NCBI GenBank assembly: GCA_029721515.1
Contig: CM056558.1
Location: 10,199,240-10,263,239, forward strand
DNA length: 64,000 nt
Origin: Synanceia verrucosa
Taxonomy: Eukaryota; Chordata; Actinopteri; Perciformes; Synanceiidae
Direction: 5' to 3'
The translations under genes were made by a program, and so were the position numbers. Position 1 is the stretch's first letter. The number at the start of each line of letters is the position of its first letter. The notes beneath the pieces are model-generated. The model did no database searches and was not told the origin of the DNA. It saw only the letters and a program-made list of their open reading frames with translations. This document shows positions 54,081 through 64,000 of the stretch, in pieces.

Positions 54081-54108
54081 ATGCTCTAAAAGGGCTCCAC
54101 TTAGAGCC

Positions 54109-55082
54109 ATGAAACGTGCAGCAGGACAAACTCACAGGTCTGCTTTGATTAAATGGACCAGTGAGGCAGACAAAGTTTTTTTCCTCCTAAAAAGTGATAT
54201 GCAAACTGCCCCAGCATTAGCTAACCCAGACTACAGCAAACCATTTCACTTGTATGTAGTTGAGAGACAAGGCTATGCTTGTGCAGTACTGATGCAAGAT
54301 TCACCTACAGGGAAACAACCTATAGCATATTACAGCACTAAGTTAGATAGTGTGGAGGAGGGGCTGCCACCCTGCTATCAAGGACTGGCTGCTGCCGCTT
54401 TTGCCTACAAAAAAGTGTCTGTAATAACAATGGGACACCCAGTAATCTTGTACACGTCCCATCAGCTACATGCTATGCTCACAAGCCCACGGTTTGTGGT
54501 TACACAAGCTAGGCTAACTGGCTATGCGATTTTGCTAACACAGTCAGACTTAACAATACAACGATGCACCACAATCAATCCAGCTACAAGAATGGTGCTG
54601 CCCACAGAAGGCTCACCACATGACTGTCTCACTGAAACAGAAAATTTCATGAGAGTTCGCAACAAACTCTACAATCAGCCAATTTCATCTGATCTCACAT
54701 TTTTTGTGGACAGTTCATGTACACGAGGTGAGACAGGTACTGTATCAAAGCAGGCTATGGTATAGTCCAATTAAACCCAGACAACACCTTTACTAAAATT
54801 CAGTCAGTAAGCCTTGAACAACCATGCTCTGCACAACTAGCAGAAATTAACGCTTTAACAGCTACATGTAAATTGGCAGCAGGAAAAAGAGCAACCATCT
54901 ACACAGACAGCAGCTATGCATATGGTGTCTGCCACATCAATGCTAGTATTTGGAAACAAAGGGGATTTACACACGCTGATGGTACACCAGTAACTCACGG
55001 GCAAGCTGTATCAGAATTAATCCAGGCTATGCAACTTCCAAAAGAGTTAAGCCATAGTCAAACGTGCAGCACGTCAGATTAA
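54109..55082 (+). pseudogene. Retrovirus B RT connection and RNase H
   Basis: The 218-codon frame 54109-54765 has KPFHLYVVERQGYACAVLMQ near 54235-54300 and SSDLTFFVDSSCTRGETG near 54690-54740 (first RNase H Asp). After a frame change, SAQLAEINALTATCKLAAGK near 54830-54890 and TIYTDSSYAYGV near 54895-54930 complete the RNase H motifs. The coding fades at 55080. The integrase that should follow was not found. Confidence 0.8.
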
Positions 55083-57575
55083 CAAATCTCTGACTGCAGC
55101 ATGCCACAGAGATTGTCTTTCCAGGTCCAGATGATGCTGTCGCTGAGCTTCGGGTGTTCAAGATGCTGACTGACCGCCTACGCCAGGAAGGGATTGGTAT
55201 TCTCTGGTAATAAAGGAATTCATCTTCTGAAACTGAGACAAGTTTCCTCTGACTCTGACTAACAGACTGCTTTTTTTGTTTTCCGGCTAACCCTTTTTGG
55301 TTTAGCAAGGGGGGAGGACATACTTTTTAATTTAATCGAGCACCAGCTATACTAAACAGCACAACAGTGAACCCTCTAACTAAGTGTGCATTGACAATGA
55401 TCACACTAGCAACTAACAAAGATGCTGTATGTACACAGTGGCTGTATGTAAAAGCTGACATATATGACTATGCTCTCATAACCAAAGTTACTTCCACTCT
55501 AACCTTAGGGAAAAAGAATGAGGTAAATATGCCCATGTTTTAGTTTCTATATTACCCATTATAACTGTCATATCTCCATTATAGACTGACAGAATGGCAG
55601 AGCCATGCTTACCAGCTGACATGGACCCAACACCCGACAGCAGTACTAAATGGATCAGACTTCATGCACAAGACCGGGCCAGACACCACATACAGGTCGA
55701 CAGAAAGACATCAGCTAGTGGAACAGCCATGGGAAGCAGCTAGTGCTTCATACATACACCATAGAGAACCAGACGGGGAAGGGAGACTGCTACTACAGTT
55801 AGGACGACAAGTTCTGCCTCTTCAGGTATCTGCGGAACCAGGACCCTCCACCCAGGTCTTGAAACCAGATCCAGATCCAACCTGTCATCCATCGAGAGGT
55901 CCAGTCCATCCGATGCTGTACCACTGGCCAGCTGTTCCAGTTCAACTACCAGACGAGGCCATCGCTCCAAGTGCTCCTGAATTCAGTCCAATAAGCGCAG
56001 ACCATCCAGAAGAATGTGGAGAGATGCCAGAGGAAGCAGGAGTCAAGTGACCTCAACGACTCCATGACCGACGACCAACCAGTCCCTCTGATCTTGTCCA
56101 AGAGGATCAGGACAAGCTGGACTGCCATCTCACACAGCCTCTGGGCAGCTATGTGAGATGTCCAGACATTGTGTCTGACATAGTGGCTATACCAAGGAGA
56201 TATTATTCTGGTTTGCTAAAAGAGCTGACGTCCAGAGGCCCCAAGGTGATCGAGAACATCAGGAGAAGAGAGTATGCGAGGAGTCAGAACGAGGAGAAGG
56301 CTAAAGAGACTATACAAAGCCAAGAGAGGAGCTCTCATGCCCCAGAGAAATTAATGCCTCAATACAGTCATGGTGTACATTGTGGTTTTACAAAGATCCA
56401 GGCGGTTGTAAACATCAAAGGGGTGTTGGGCGTTTACACATAAATTAGGAGTAATATGAAGAGTAAATTTTATAAGGAATAATCCTATGATGTTGTGAAG
56501 GTACTGTGCAGCATTTTCCAGAATGCATTCGTTGCTAAGGGCCAGTATTCAATGGGAATACATTAGTGTTAGTTCCTTAAGTAGGGTTCTTGCATTACTA
56601 AGTCAAAATTGATATTTTATTAGACATCAACAAAATATTTTCAAAATCTAGAATTGAAAACAACTTTAATTTTGTAACATTCATGACCAGAATAAGCAGA
56701 TTTTGCCAACTGGCACACAGACGTGCAGTAGATATCTGAATATGGTGTTTTCCTATTGGCATTAAATCACCATTTGGAAAGTTAATACTTACAGCAACAG
56801 CTAATTTACAATGGGTTAATTCAACATATATTAAGACTGCTTGGGGAACTGTGGGGACCCAGTTAACGACATGTCTGCACTGCAGGTGGGCCGATGCGGG
56901 CCAGCCTGCTACTAAAAAACAATGCAGAAAACATTTGCTATAAAAAAAACAATAATGGATAATAATAATAAAGCAAGAGTACCAGGGGTTCGCCTCTTAT
57001 AAGATGTGCCAAAAGTTGGTTGGTAACCTTTTGAACAAATCATAAAGTTAGATTGCAATGTCAACAAGGTCTAAGTATGATTTGAAGTTTGAACTGTATT
57101 TACTCATTTATGTGTGCAAAACACTGATACTGTTGACAACCATACCTCTTTACCTCTCTACTGCCAGTGGTGAGAGGATGTTAACCCCACCAGGTCATGC
57201 ACTCAGTTAGGGACCCGCTGATGAAGGTTATCTGGGTCATCTGGTTGTGGGAGATCCCTAGGATGACTTGGGTGAAGTCTGGTTCTCTGAAGTGGAGAAT
57301 GAGATGTCACCCTATGGATGATTTTCATTTGTGGGGATAGAGTATTTTCATTTACATTTTAATGTCTGATTATTGCATTCAGGTTTTAAATATTTGACTA
57401 CTACAATTCATTTATTACTTCATGACATTTTTGCATTATCTACAAAGCTTGTTTAATAATTTTTAAGGTTTGAGAACACAAGTATTCTGTCACAAGAGTG
57501 TTTGCATGCTTTGATTATCATACAACAACTTATATGCTAAAGTAAGGTCACAAGTTTTGTTGGTTCTGTCCAGAA
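55083..57575 (+). other. 3' part of retrovirus B, unassigned
   Basis: No integrase core or clear env was recognised. A plus frame at 55664-56050 is proline-rich with no motif. A purine tract, AAGGGGGGAGGAC, lies near 55308-55320. From 56450 to 57575 nothing was seen apart from the final polypurine stretch (CCAAAGGGTGGAAT) before the 3' LTR. Confidence 0.4.
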
Positions 57576-57589
57576 CCAAAGGGTGGAAT

Positions 57590-58211
57590 TGTAGAGAAAA
57601 ATTAAGCAGGAAAATTGGCATATACTGATTTAAACCTCATCATTTGCCATGTAACAGGTTAACAAGATTATTAGAGCTCAAAATGGAGGTCAGTGTGCCG
57701 TGGGAACTTTGTGGCCTTGGAATGCAGGTGGCTTCTTGGGTGGAAGGCCAAGGGTTACACAACCTTGCAGTGGGCAGAGCGCCCAGAAGGTGGTACTATT
57801 GCCCAGGGGGCATGTGCAACTGTCATGTGCAACTGACACGTGCAAAAAGTTGAAAGAATAGAAAAGTGTTCATATGATAAATCATATCATCATTCGATTG
57901 GATCAAAAGAAGGTTACATGAGGACAGTGGGTGTATTCAGGCAGGTATATAATGAGATGTAAAAAAGGGCATAATTCAGTCGCCTCCCCTTCTTTGTATT
58001 GTATTTTACAATAAATGCCATTTTTTGATTCTGAAGATGCAGCAGGCTCCTCTCCTTTTATGCTTCCTGAATCGTTTCTCTTTACCAACTATTGCCAGTT
58101 GCTCAGGTGAACTCCATACAAACTGCTGTTGAAGAGTTTAAAGAAGCCAAGATTTTGGCAGGAGAAGCACTTATCAAAGTATTAGCTGCACTCCTTTTCC
58201 ACTCATCTAAA
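57590..58211 (+). repeat. 3' LTR of retrovirus B
   Basis: Starts TGTAGAGAAAAATTAAGCAG like the 5' LTR and matches it with scattered differences through AATAAA near 58010 to ACTCATCTAAAC at 58212. It lacks the Harbinger-like MITE. Confidence 0.85.
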
Positions 58212-58730
58212 CTCCTTTCTTACTCCTAGGTTTAAACAAATATGGAGAGACCACGACCGTGGCATCCTTTCAGACAGGCAGGATTTTGTGATCTGAGAAG
58301 GTCAATGTGTTACATGGGGCTACTGGGTTTGCTTATTGTCCTCCCTCCCATCCTGTTACTACCACACCATCTACAGGACTCACAACGCAATGACACACAC
58401 AGACACAGAATCAGTTGCCTAAGACACCATGTTTGGGTCTGCGGCAAATATGTGTACAACTGACCACTGGACCCCTGTGGGCACAGTGCCTGAAGTTATT
58501 GTCCCCATTACTGCGTATTATCCTTATTCCTCTTTTCTTGTTGTATTGTTCCCTGTTTTAAGCACATGATTAATAATGTAACCTCAACTACTATGGTGAA
58601 ATATACTCAGCTCCAGAAGACTGATCACATAGAAGCTCCTAAATATGATTTCCTCTCACACACTGACACTGATACCGACGCTAGCTCAGATTCTGAATAT
58701 GACAGCCTTGTGTAATCCTAGAAGTCTTTA
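58212..58730 (+). pseudogene. Retrovirus A env remnant (leader and cytoplasmic tail)
   Basis: A strong splice-acceptor-like tract, CTCCTTTCTTACTCCTAG, ends at 58230. The ATG at 58242 starts a 73-codon frame with a hydrophobic segment (about residues 22-42), like an env leader. A hydrophobic stretch near 58510-58560 and an acidic tail ending SDSEYDSLV (stop near 58716) look like the membrane anchor and cytoplasmic tail. The whole ectodomain between them is missing. Env would mediate entry; this remnant cannot. Confidence 0.55.
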
Positions 58731-59113
58731 AGTAAAAGTGAGCTACACTAACTTTGTTGTATGAACATTTGACAATCATATGGTTATGATAACCTGATAC
58801 CTAATACAGAGGGCGACTGCTCGATGGCCTGTATAGGTCCGGGAACAGGCTCTCACTCTGATTCTTTTTCTTTATGTTGTTTTGTTTGCCTGATTAAGAT
58901 GATTGATGTCTGTAATGATTATACACAGTAATGTACTCTATTTTGTGCAATCCTCGAACTTTTATTGAACTGTGATCTGAAACTTCTAGTCTTGTAATTG
59001 CAACCTGCTACTGGCATCGTTATGACGATTTTGTCTTAAGCCCTAGGGAAAGGTTCAATCTGATGTTTGATGTTTTCAGTAACGTCCTTGTTGTACTTAA
59101 GTGTTCCTATGGG

Positions 59114-59127
59114 AACAAAGGGGAAAG
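59114..59127 (+). other. Polypurine tract of retrovirus A
   Basis: AACAAAGGGGAAAG immediately before the 3' LTR start TGTAATGG, the expected plus-strand primer. Confidence 0.75.
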
Positions 59128-59548
59128 TGTAATGGTAAATTTGAATTGAACTGCTTAAACTGATTGTATAAGCTGTTATGTGTGAACTCATGCTGACGCT
59201 GCCAAGGACACATTGCTGAGAACAAGGCGCACTCTGCTCTGGACTGATAAACCCAGGACTTAGCACTGCCAACGTCAGACCGTACAAATTCCTTGACAAC
59301 GTGTCTCCTTTTCTTGCTTACCGTGTGCATCCTGTGTCTCATAAATACGCCCTCCTCTGTTATTCTGTATGGGCATTCACTCACAACGCTTTCAGCTGTG
59401 TGTTTGAAATCTCATCTCTGTTCTGCAGACAGATAATAAAAGAGCAACTCTTTTGGGCAACTGAATCAGTGAAGTTTATTCACCGGACTCTTGTGTAGTT
59501 AAAGAACCCTGTGGAAATTAAACATACTGATAGAATATTTCCATAACA
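59128..59548 (+). repeat. 3' LTR of retrovirus A
   Basis: 421 bp from TGTAATGG to CATAACA. It contains AATAAAAGAGCAACTC near 59438, matching the polyadenylation/R region seen in the inverted 5' copy. Its last ~100 bp match both arms of the palindrome at 40694-40935 with a few differences. LINE sequence resumes at 59549. Confidence 0.88.
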
Positions 59549-59645
59549 ACATGGTTCGCACTAAGATCAAACTAAAGCTGAGGAAGATTAGGGGAAGAAA
59601 AACACCATAGAATAGTGTGGGCATCAGGAACAGGGCCATGCATAG
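59549..59645 (+). pseudogene. RTE-like LINE continuation after retrovirus A
   Basis: Reads MVRTKIKLKLRKIRGRK on the plus strand, the residues expected after the endonuclease end ...GADVYS at 38579. This supports one LINE split by the hAT and retrovirus A insertions. It fades out near 59640. Confidence 0.6.
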
Positions 59646-59649
59646 ACCT

Positions 59650-60284
59650 TTGGAGGGGCAGGTACTCAAAGGGGCACATGGAGCACAAATTTGAAACACC
59701 ATACAGAAACATACCTTGCAATATAACTGGTTGAATGGTAGCAACCCATATTCATAAAGAATGTACCTGTCAAGTTTTGGATTTGAAAATAAGGGAAGTT
59801 TTCCGGCACCCGCCGCAAGCAGTACCACCACCCCAACCAAACTCTAGTATCCTTTACATTTTAAGACGTGTAGGCCTACAAGAAAGCTAAAGTCACCACT
59901 TGTCAACTACTTATAAGCTACAACTGGCTTTATGCACAGCTGCACTACTTCCTGATCCTCAGCCAGCTCCTTTGTTTCCTGTCTACCATTACTGGACAAA
60001 CTGATTAATCCAGGTGTGCCAGGAAGTATTGCTATCGGATAGTATCGCCGATACCAATACCGATACATTTTACTTGAAACGTCATCATCATTGAATAATT
60101 AATAATTTGCCTTTAGTTAGTTGATTAGGATAAAATAATACATAAATAATAAATATCAAAATAATAAGTAATATATCAAATATATATTTATATAAGTGTC
60201 TATTTTGCCAGAGTATTTAAGATTTTTTTTTCAACAGGCTGAATTGTTAATAGTTTAATCAGTCTGCTAAAATTGCCTCTCTGA
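59650..60284. other. Gene-free interval
   Basis: A GATACC-rich stretch near 60035-60068 (GATAGTATCGCCGATACC) looks like a hAT end and may belong to the BED remnant to its right. Otherwise AT-rich. Confidence 0.35.
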
Positions 60285-60572
60285 TCACTGTGAAAAATAT
60301 TGATGCTGGAGATTACCTGGATACTCCTGTTTTGTTTTGTTTTTTGGGCTGAAAAGCCAATGCCAGAGACCTCTGTCTCTGTGTCGGGGGTCTCCCCCTT
60401 CGTCCTCCTTCCTAAAACTTTTCAGCTTGCAGTTCTCTTGAGGGTGAACTGCTTTCATGTGTTTAAATACACTGGTGGTGTTACCACAGTGGCGAATGTT
60501 TTTTTGCACACATCAAATGTGGCAGCTCTAGTGAATAAAGTCCACACGGCGCTTCTCTTTCTCACCGCCATC
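60285..60572 (-). pseudogene. hAT transposase BED-finger remnant
   Basis: Minus strand from ATG at 60572: MAVRKRSAVW start, then after frame changes QKNIRHCGNTTSVFKHMKAVHP near 60440-60507, a BED-type finger with the H-x-x-H-type end. Nothing of the hAT core follows. Confidence 0.6.
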
Positions 60573-60814
60573 ACGGGCTTCCCAGCGCTCTGCCGAGAGA
60601 GAGAGAGCGAGAGAGACGGTGCGCTGCACCCTACCGCCCGGTCCCGGGCCGTATTATAATTTTTTAATAATGCAGGTTAAAATACAGGAGATTTACGGGA
60701 AAATACTAATACGGGGGGCGGTGGGAAACAAGGGTAAAACTTGTCAGGTCTTACAAAAAAATCACTTTGACAAAAAGGGCACTGTGGGCATCAAGGGGCA
60801 GCAATGAAAATATA

Positions 60815-62126
60815 CAGTGGCGACTGGTCATTAGGGGCAGGTGGGGGCACCCACCTGGTGTCACCAGAAAGGACTGCAGGCAAAACATTATTAATGGTCA
60901 AACACTAGCTTATTATCCACTGAAATGTATTTTCTATAAATTTGGCATCTCCCTAAATTGCATATAATTTGTGTTTGGATTAAGTTTATGTTTATTGGTT
61001 TCTATGACGCTGCTTCAGACCGTTCTCCGGATCTATCTCTGCATGAATGGGGCTAGCCCTCCTCACACAATACAATGGCATTTGTACTCGGGAATATACA
61101 AGTAGGCTATGCATGCTCAGAGTGTTGACTGTATTCGTTGGAGATGGCACAAATGTGTTCACGTGTGGGGCTCACATCCCCGAGCCCCACGACAGTGTCA
61201 TTTCATATCTGAGAGTCGATTGGCTGGCACCAAAATTACAGTTTGCACTACGCAGCGAAATGGAGAGGAAGACACATGCATTGTAGTTTTGAATTAAAAA
61301 TGGATATGAATGAAGTGGAGTATTTACTGGAGCACAAATTTTAAATGCTAACTTTGGAAGAGAAGCTGGAGGTGAAATGCCTCGGTGCACACCAGCCTTG
61401 GGATATTATTCTCACTCAAACCACTGGGAAAAACAAACGTGGATTTAATGTGGAGTGGTTCTCAAGGAAAATGTAGCTAACGGCCAGCACACAAAAAAGG
61501 TGCTCTTCTGTTTTCCTTCCCTGCTATTCGGTGGAGAGGGTAAGTAGTCCAGGACGGGGTACAAACATTTAAAGCATTTTTCTGAGAGGATCGCAAAACA
61601 CGAGAGCTGCGTCAGTCATCTGAACAATGCGGTGAAGTTGGGCAGGCTTACTTGGGAGGGTCAACGTTGCTGCCCAAATTGACACTGCATACAAGCGCTC
61701 AATTGAACAGCATAACAAACAGGCAGAGGAAAACAGGTACGTGCTAAGCCGGATCATTACTTGCATCAAACTGTGTGGAAAATGTGAAACAGCACTGCGG
61801 GGCAACAACGAGTCTGCTGACTCGCTGAATCCGGGAATATTCCGATGTATCTTCGAGACGATGTGCGAGGGTGATTCAAGGCTTCAGAGGCATTATGATG
61901 CTCAGCCTATATTAAAAGGGACATCCAGCACTGTACAAAATGAACTCTTAGACTGTATGTACGAAGTGTACAGGGAGGAGATGGCCGAAACATCATTTGT
62001 CACCGTACAGGCAGATGTGACAACTGATGTGACTTGTAAATCACAAATGGTGATTGTGCTCAGATACATGTTGCCTGACAATACCGTGACGGAGGAAAAC
62101 CGCCAGAATATTCCACGTAGGTGACT
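60815..62126 (+). pseudogene. ZMYM1-like (TTF-finger) hAT transposase, N-terminal half
   Basis: A terminal-repeat-like CAGTGGCGACTGG at 60815 begins the element. Coding from about 61303 shows a TTF-type zinc-finger region in mixed frames (KNKRGFNVEWFSRKM near 61432, then CSSVFPSLLFGGEG). HESCVSHLNNAVKLGRL near 61603 follows. A 127-codon frame at 61741-62124 continues with RIITCIKLCGKCETALRG, then FVTVQADVTTDVTCKSQMVI (first catalytic-region Asp residues) and LRYMLPDNTVTE. A frame change lies near 61655. The C-terminal half is not found downstream on this strand. Confidence 0.75.
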
Positions 62127-62715
62127 ATTTTTGTTTGCTTGGAGAACACTCTAAGACAAAAGGATGCTATCCATAGTACACGACTAACTGTGTGTGTGTG
62201 TCTGTGTGTGATGAGAGTGAGGGGAGCAATAAAATATTATAATAATAGAATAGCAACAGAAACTAGAAACATTCCTGAAGAAATTTTAATTATAATGTTT
62301 AATGTCCCTGCTTACATGATGCCGGACCTGCAGTACATGGTCCTGTGTTATGCTTGCTTACCCTCTGCTGCACAGAAGAACACCTTGTGTGTGTCTGTCC
62401 CAGATTTATGTTTCAGTTTGTTTTCGTAATTGTTAAGATCCTTTGAAACCAAGATGATTTAAAAAAAAAAAAAAATCATTGTAATTGGATCAGTTATAAT
62501 GTAGGACTATGTGTTTGATTAATTGATTTGATTTGTATAGTGTAAACCACTCCTACAATAATCTTTCTCGGTTATATTTTCAGTGGCGTTTCTATGTGTA
62601 AAAATTTGGTGGGGCAAGAATGAATTTCAGGTCTGGTTGTAGGCATACACACACACGAGAGGTACACTATTTTACCTTGTAAGCCTAGTTACCAATCAGC
62701 ATTATCTTACACATA

Positions 62716-62748
<33 letters not shown>

Positions 62749-63109
62749 CACAAGTGTGTGTGTGTGTGCTAGAGAGAGAGAGATGACACAAGTAAGATTA
62801 TGAACCGAGGCAACCAGCACTTGCCAACATGGCGATTGACGTTGGTCACAAAGTCACATGCCAAACTGTTGCTCCAAAATGCTCAGAGCCTTCAAGGCCA
62901 TATAAACAGTTAAACGCTCAACAACAGTAAGTGCCACAGCAAACTGCACGCACAGGCAACTTATAAGGATTGATCTATGACAACAACATTATGACAACAA
63001 CCTTGTCCTCAAGCATATATGACACACTGTCATCACCATCTAGCCTATATCAATCAATCCAGAATAACAACATGGCCAGTGCACGGACAAAAACCATTAA
63101 AACAAGATG
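62127..63109. other. Gene-free interval between the two hAT halves
   Basis: Holds a GT-rich tract (about 62190-62208), a GA/GT microsatellite cluster (about 62721-62782) and the CAGTGGCG terminal-like sequence at 62581. No coding seen. Confidence 0.5.
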
Positions 63110-63895
63110 ATAAAATATGCTTTCACTCACCAAAGCTGAGGACTTACTTGAAGAGAAAGGCTGCACAGTGGTTCTTCTTTTGGGCAAACCTCTCGATGAC
63201 TTTGGGGATGCATCAGTTTGCTGGTGTATATTTTGGACATTGTCCTTGAAATGGGAGAGTGCACTGCTAATCCCAGGTGCATCCATGGTCCGCATTTGCA
63301 GTATGGTGTATAGCACATCCACTTCTGGTATTAGCAATGAAAAAAATTCCAGCAGCTGCAGAATGATTCTGTCCCGCAGTTTCTTTATCAGGCCATATGC
63401 CTCACTTATGGTGGTCTCATCCCATCCTGGTTGTGTGCGTATGTTCTCCAGACACTGGAACAGCGCAGCACGGTTCTCCCAAAGTGCAATGACACTTCGA
63501 CTTTTAAAGTTCCACCGTACTGCGGGTGGCCTTGGTATGTGTCTCTGCGCTGTCTCAGCAAGAGCCGCAACACATTTTGGAGCACCAGAAAAAAGGTTGC
63601 AAAACCAGTCAAATCAGCAAAAAAACACTTTCAAAACGCTCATCCTTGCAGAACAAAGTTGCTGCAAGGTCAAGTTCAGTTGGTGGGCGTAGTAGTGAAC
63701 GAAATGGGCATGGGGGTATGTCTCCTTCATTAGCGCCTGTACTCCACTCCTGTACTCCACGGACGCTCCTGCTCATTACAACCGCCATTGTATGTCTGAG
63801 CGATAGGCTTGTCCCCCAGTTTCAATTTTTCCAGCACACTTTTGGTAGCATTAGAGAGGCCGAGACCAGTTTTGTCTTTGACCTCAACAAACTCT
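63110..63895 (-). pseudogene. ZMYM1-like hAT transposase, central part, opposite strand
   Basis: The minus strand reads EFVEVKDKTGLGLSNATKSV near 63830-63893, then AHQLNLTLQQLC near 63650-63690, WNFKSRSVIALWENRAALFQ near 63455-63515 and LIPEVDVLYTILQMRTMDAP near 63275-63335. SALSHFKDNVQNI then ends near 63220. This is the stretch that directly follows, in the protein, the half encoded on the plus strand at 61303-62126. Several frame changes (near 63735, 63590, 63225). A CAGTGGCG end lies at 62581 to its left. The dimerisation domain was not seen. Confidence 0.75.
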
Positions 63896-64000
63896 AAAAA
63901 TCAGTAACTTTCAGTAACTTTATTTGCATTCTGTTTATATCCTCTTGTGGCACAAAATGTTTGTACTGCTGAGAACAAATATAACATCTCTCACTGCTTT

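Larger units (their letters stand above)
46551..58211 (+). mobile_element. Endogenous retrovirus B, defective, nested in retrovirus A
   Basis: Two LTRs in direct orientation (46551-about 47887 and 57590-about 58211) flank a leader, gag, protease, RT, RNase H and unassigned 3' sequence. Integrase core was not found. Left flank ends AATAG. A clear target duplication at the right end could not be seen, so the right boundary is uncertain by about 15 bases. Confidence 0.83.
40694..59548 (+). mobile_element. Endogenous retrovirus A, defective, hosting retrovirus B
   Basis: Plus-strand order: rearranged 5' LTR (40694-40935), primer-binding site, leader with repeats, gag, protease, RT fragment, RNase H, integrase tail, env remnants, polypurine tract and 3' LTR (59128-59548). 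Retrovirus B is inserted before the env leader. The copy sits in an RTE-like LINE, with AAAT (40690-40693) and ACAT (59549 on) as a possible 4-bp target duplication. Every gene is broken, so it is non-functional. Confidence 0.85.

Noticed and set aside
55308..55320. Purine tract as a 3' polypurine tract
   Set aside because: No LTR follows it. The LTR-adjacent tract of retrovirus B is at about 57576-57589.
1..64000. CRISPR arrays, operons, riboswitches, tRNA and rRNA genes
   Set aside because: No regularly spaced repeats, no polycistronic layout and no cloverleaf or rRNA-like sequence seen; the window is eukaryotic.

Overview
The window looks like a transposon-dense stretch of a ray-finned (teleost) fish genome. 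The reasons are several hAT families, fish-type Tc1/mariner, piggyBac-like and Harbinger-like elements, L2, L1, RTE and I/Nimb-like LINEs, three kinds of Ty3/gypsy element, two endogenous retroviruses, and spliced genes with consensus GT-AG introns. I see no bacterial or viral genome organisation, no CRISPR array, and no tRNA or rRNA gene. I saw no convincing new biological system. The interest lies in one compact host hormone gene, a near-intact Tc1, a gypsy element with an unusual pol order, and a deep nest of insertions.

Region by region. 1-4890: minus-strand Gmr1-like Ty3/gypsy element (gag-protease-integrase-RT order) with its 5' LTR, sitting in an L1 ORF1 copy (4891-5835). 7148-9774: 3' end of an I/Nimb-like LINE, abutted by a complete Tc1 transposon with 51-bp identical inverted repeats and an open 342-codon transposase. 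10144-11115: LINE scraps. 12266-13502: decayed second Tc1. 13539-14630: THAP-like and piggyBac-like remnants. 14696-22050: BED-type hAT transposon split by a minus-strand gypsy chromovirus that has a chromodomain integrase, an internal PR-RT deletion and no 3' LTR. 22283-25544: repeats and a ZBED-like hAT remnant.

26607-27692 holds the only clear host gene, a five-exon urotensin II-family prepropeptide ending in a CFWKYC core. 28800-33440 is a third gypsy element, interrupted by an L2 LINE and a short GTACGG-rich insert. 35569-36040 is a TTAA-flanked piggyBac-like MITE. 36098-36694 is an unrecognised two-exon gene fragment.

37420-59640 is a nest. An RTE-like LINE endonuclease is interrupted by a hAT element (38580-40674) and then by endogenous retrovirus A (40694-59548). 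Retrovirus A contains endogenous retrovirus B (46551 to about 58211), whose 5' LTR carries a 690-bp Harbinger-like MITE that its 3' LTR lacks. Both retroviruses are broken in gag, pol and env. 60285 to the right edge holds hAT remnants, including the two halves of a ZMYM1-like hAT transposase in opposite orientations.

The parts do not form a pathway. They are independent mobile elements layered over time, and the nesting gives a relative order of insertion.
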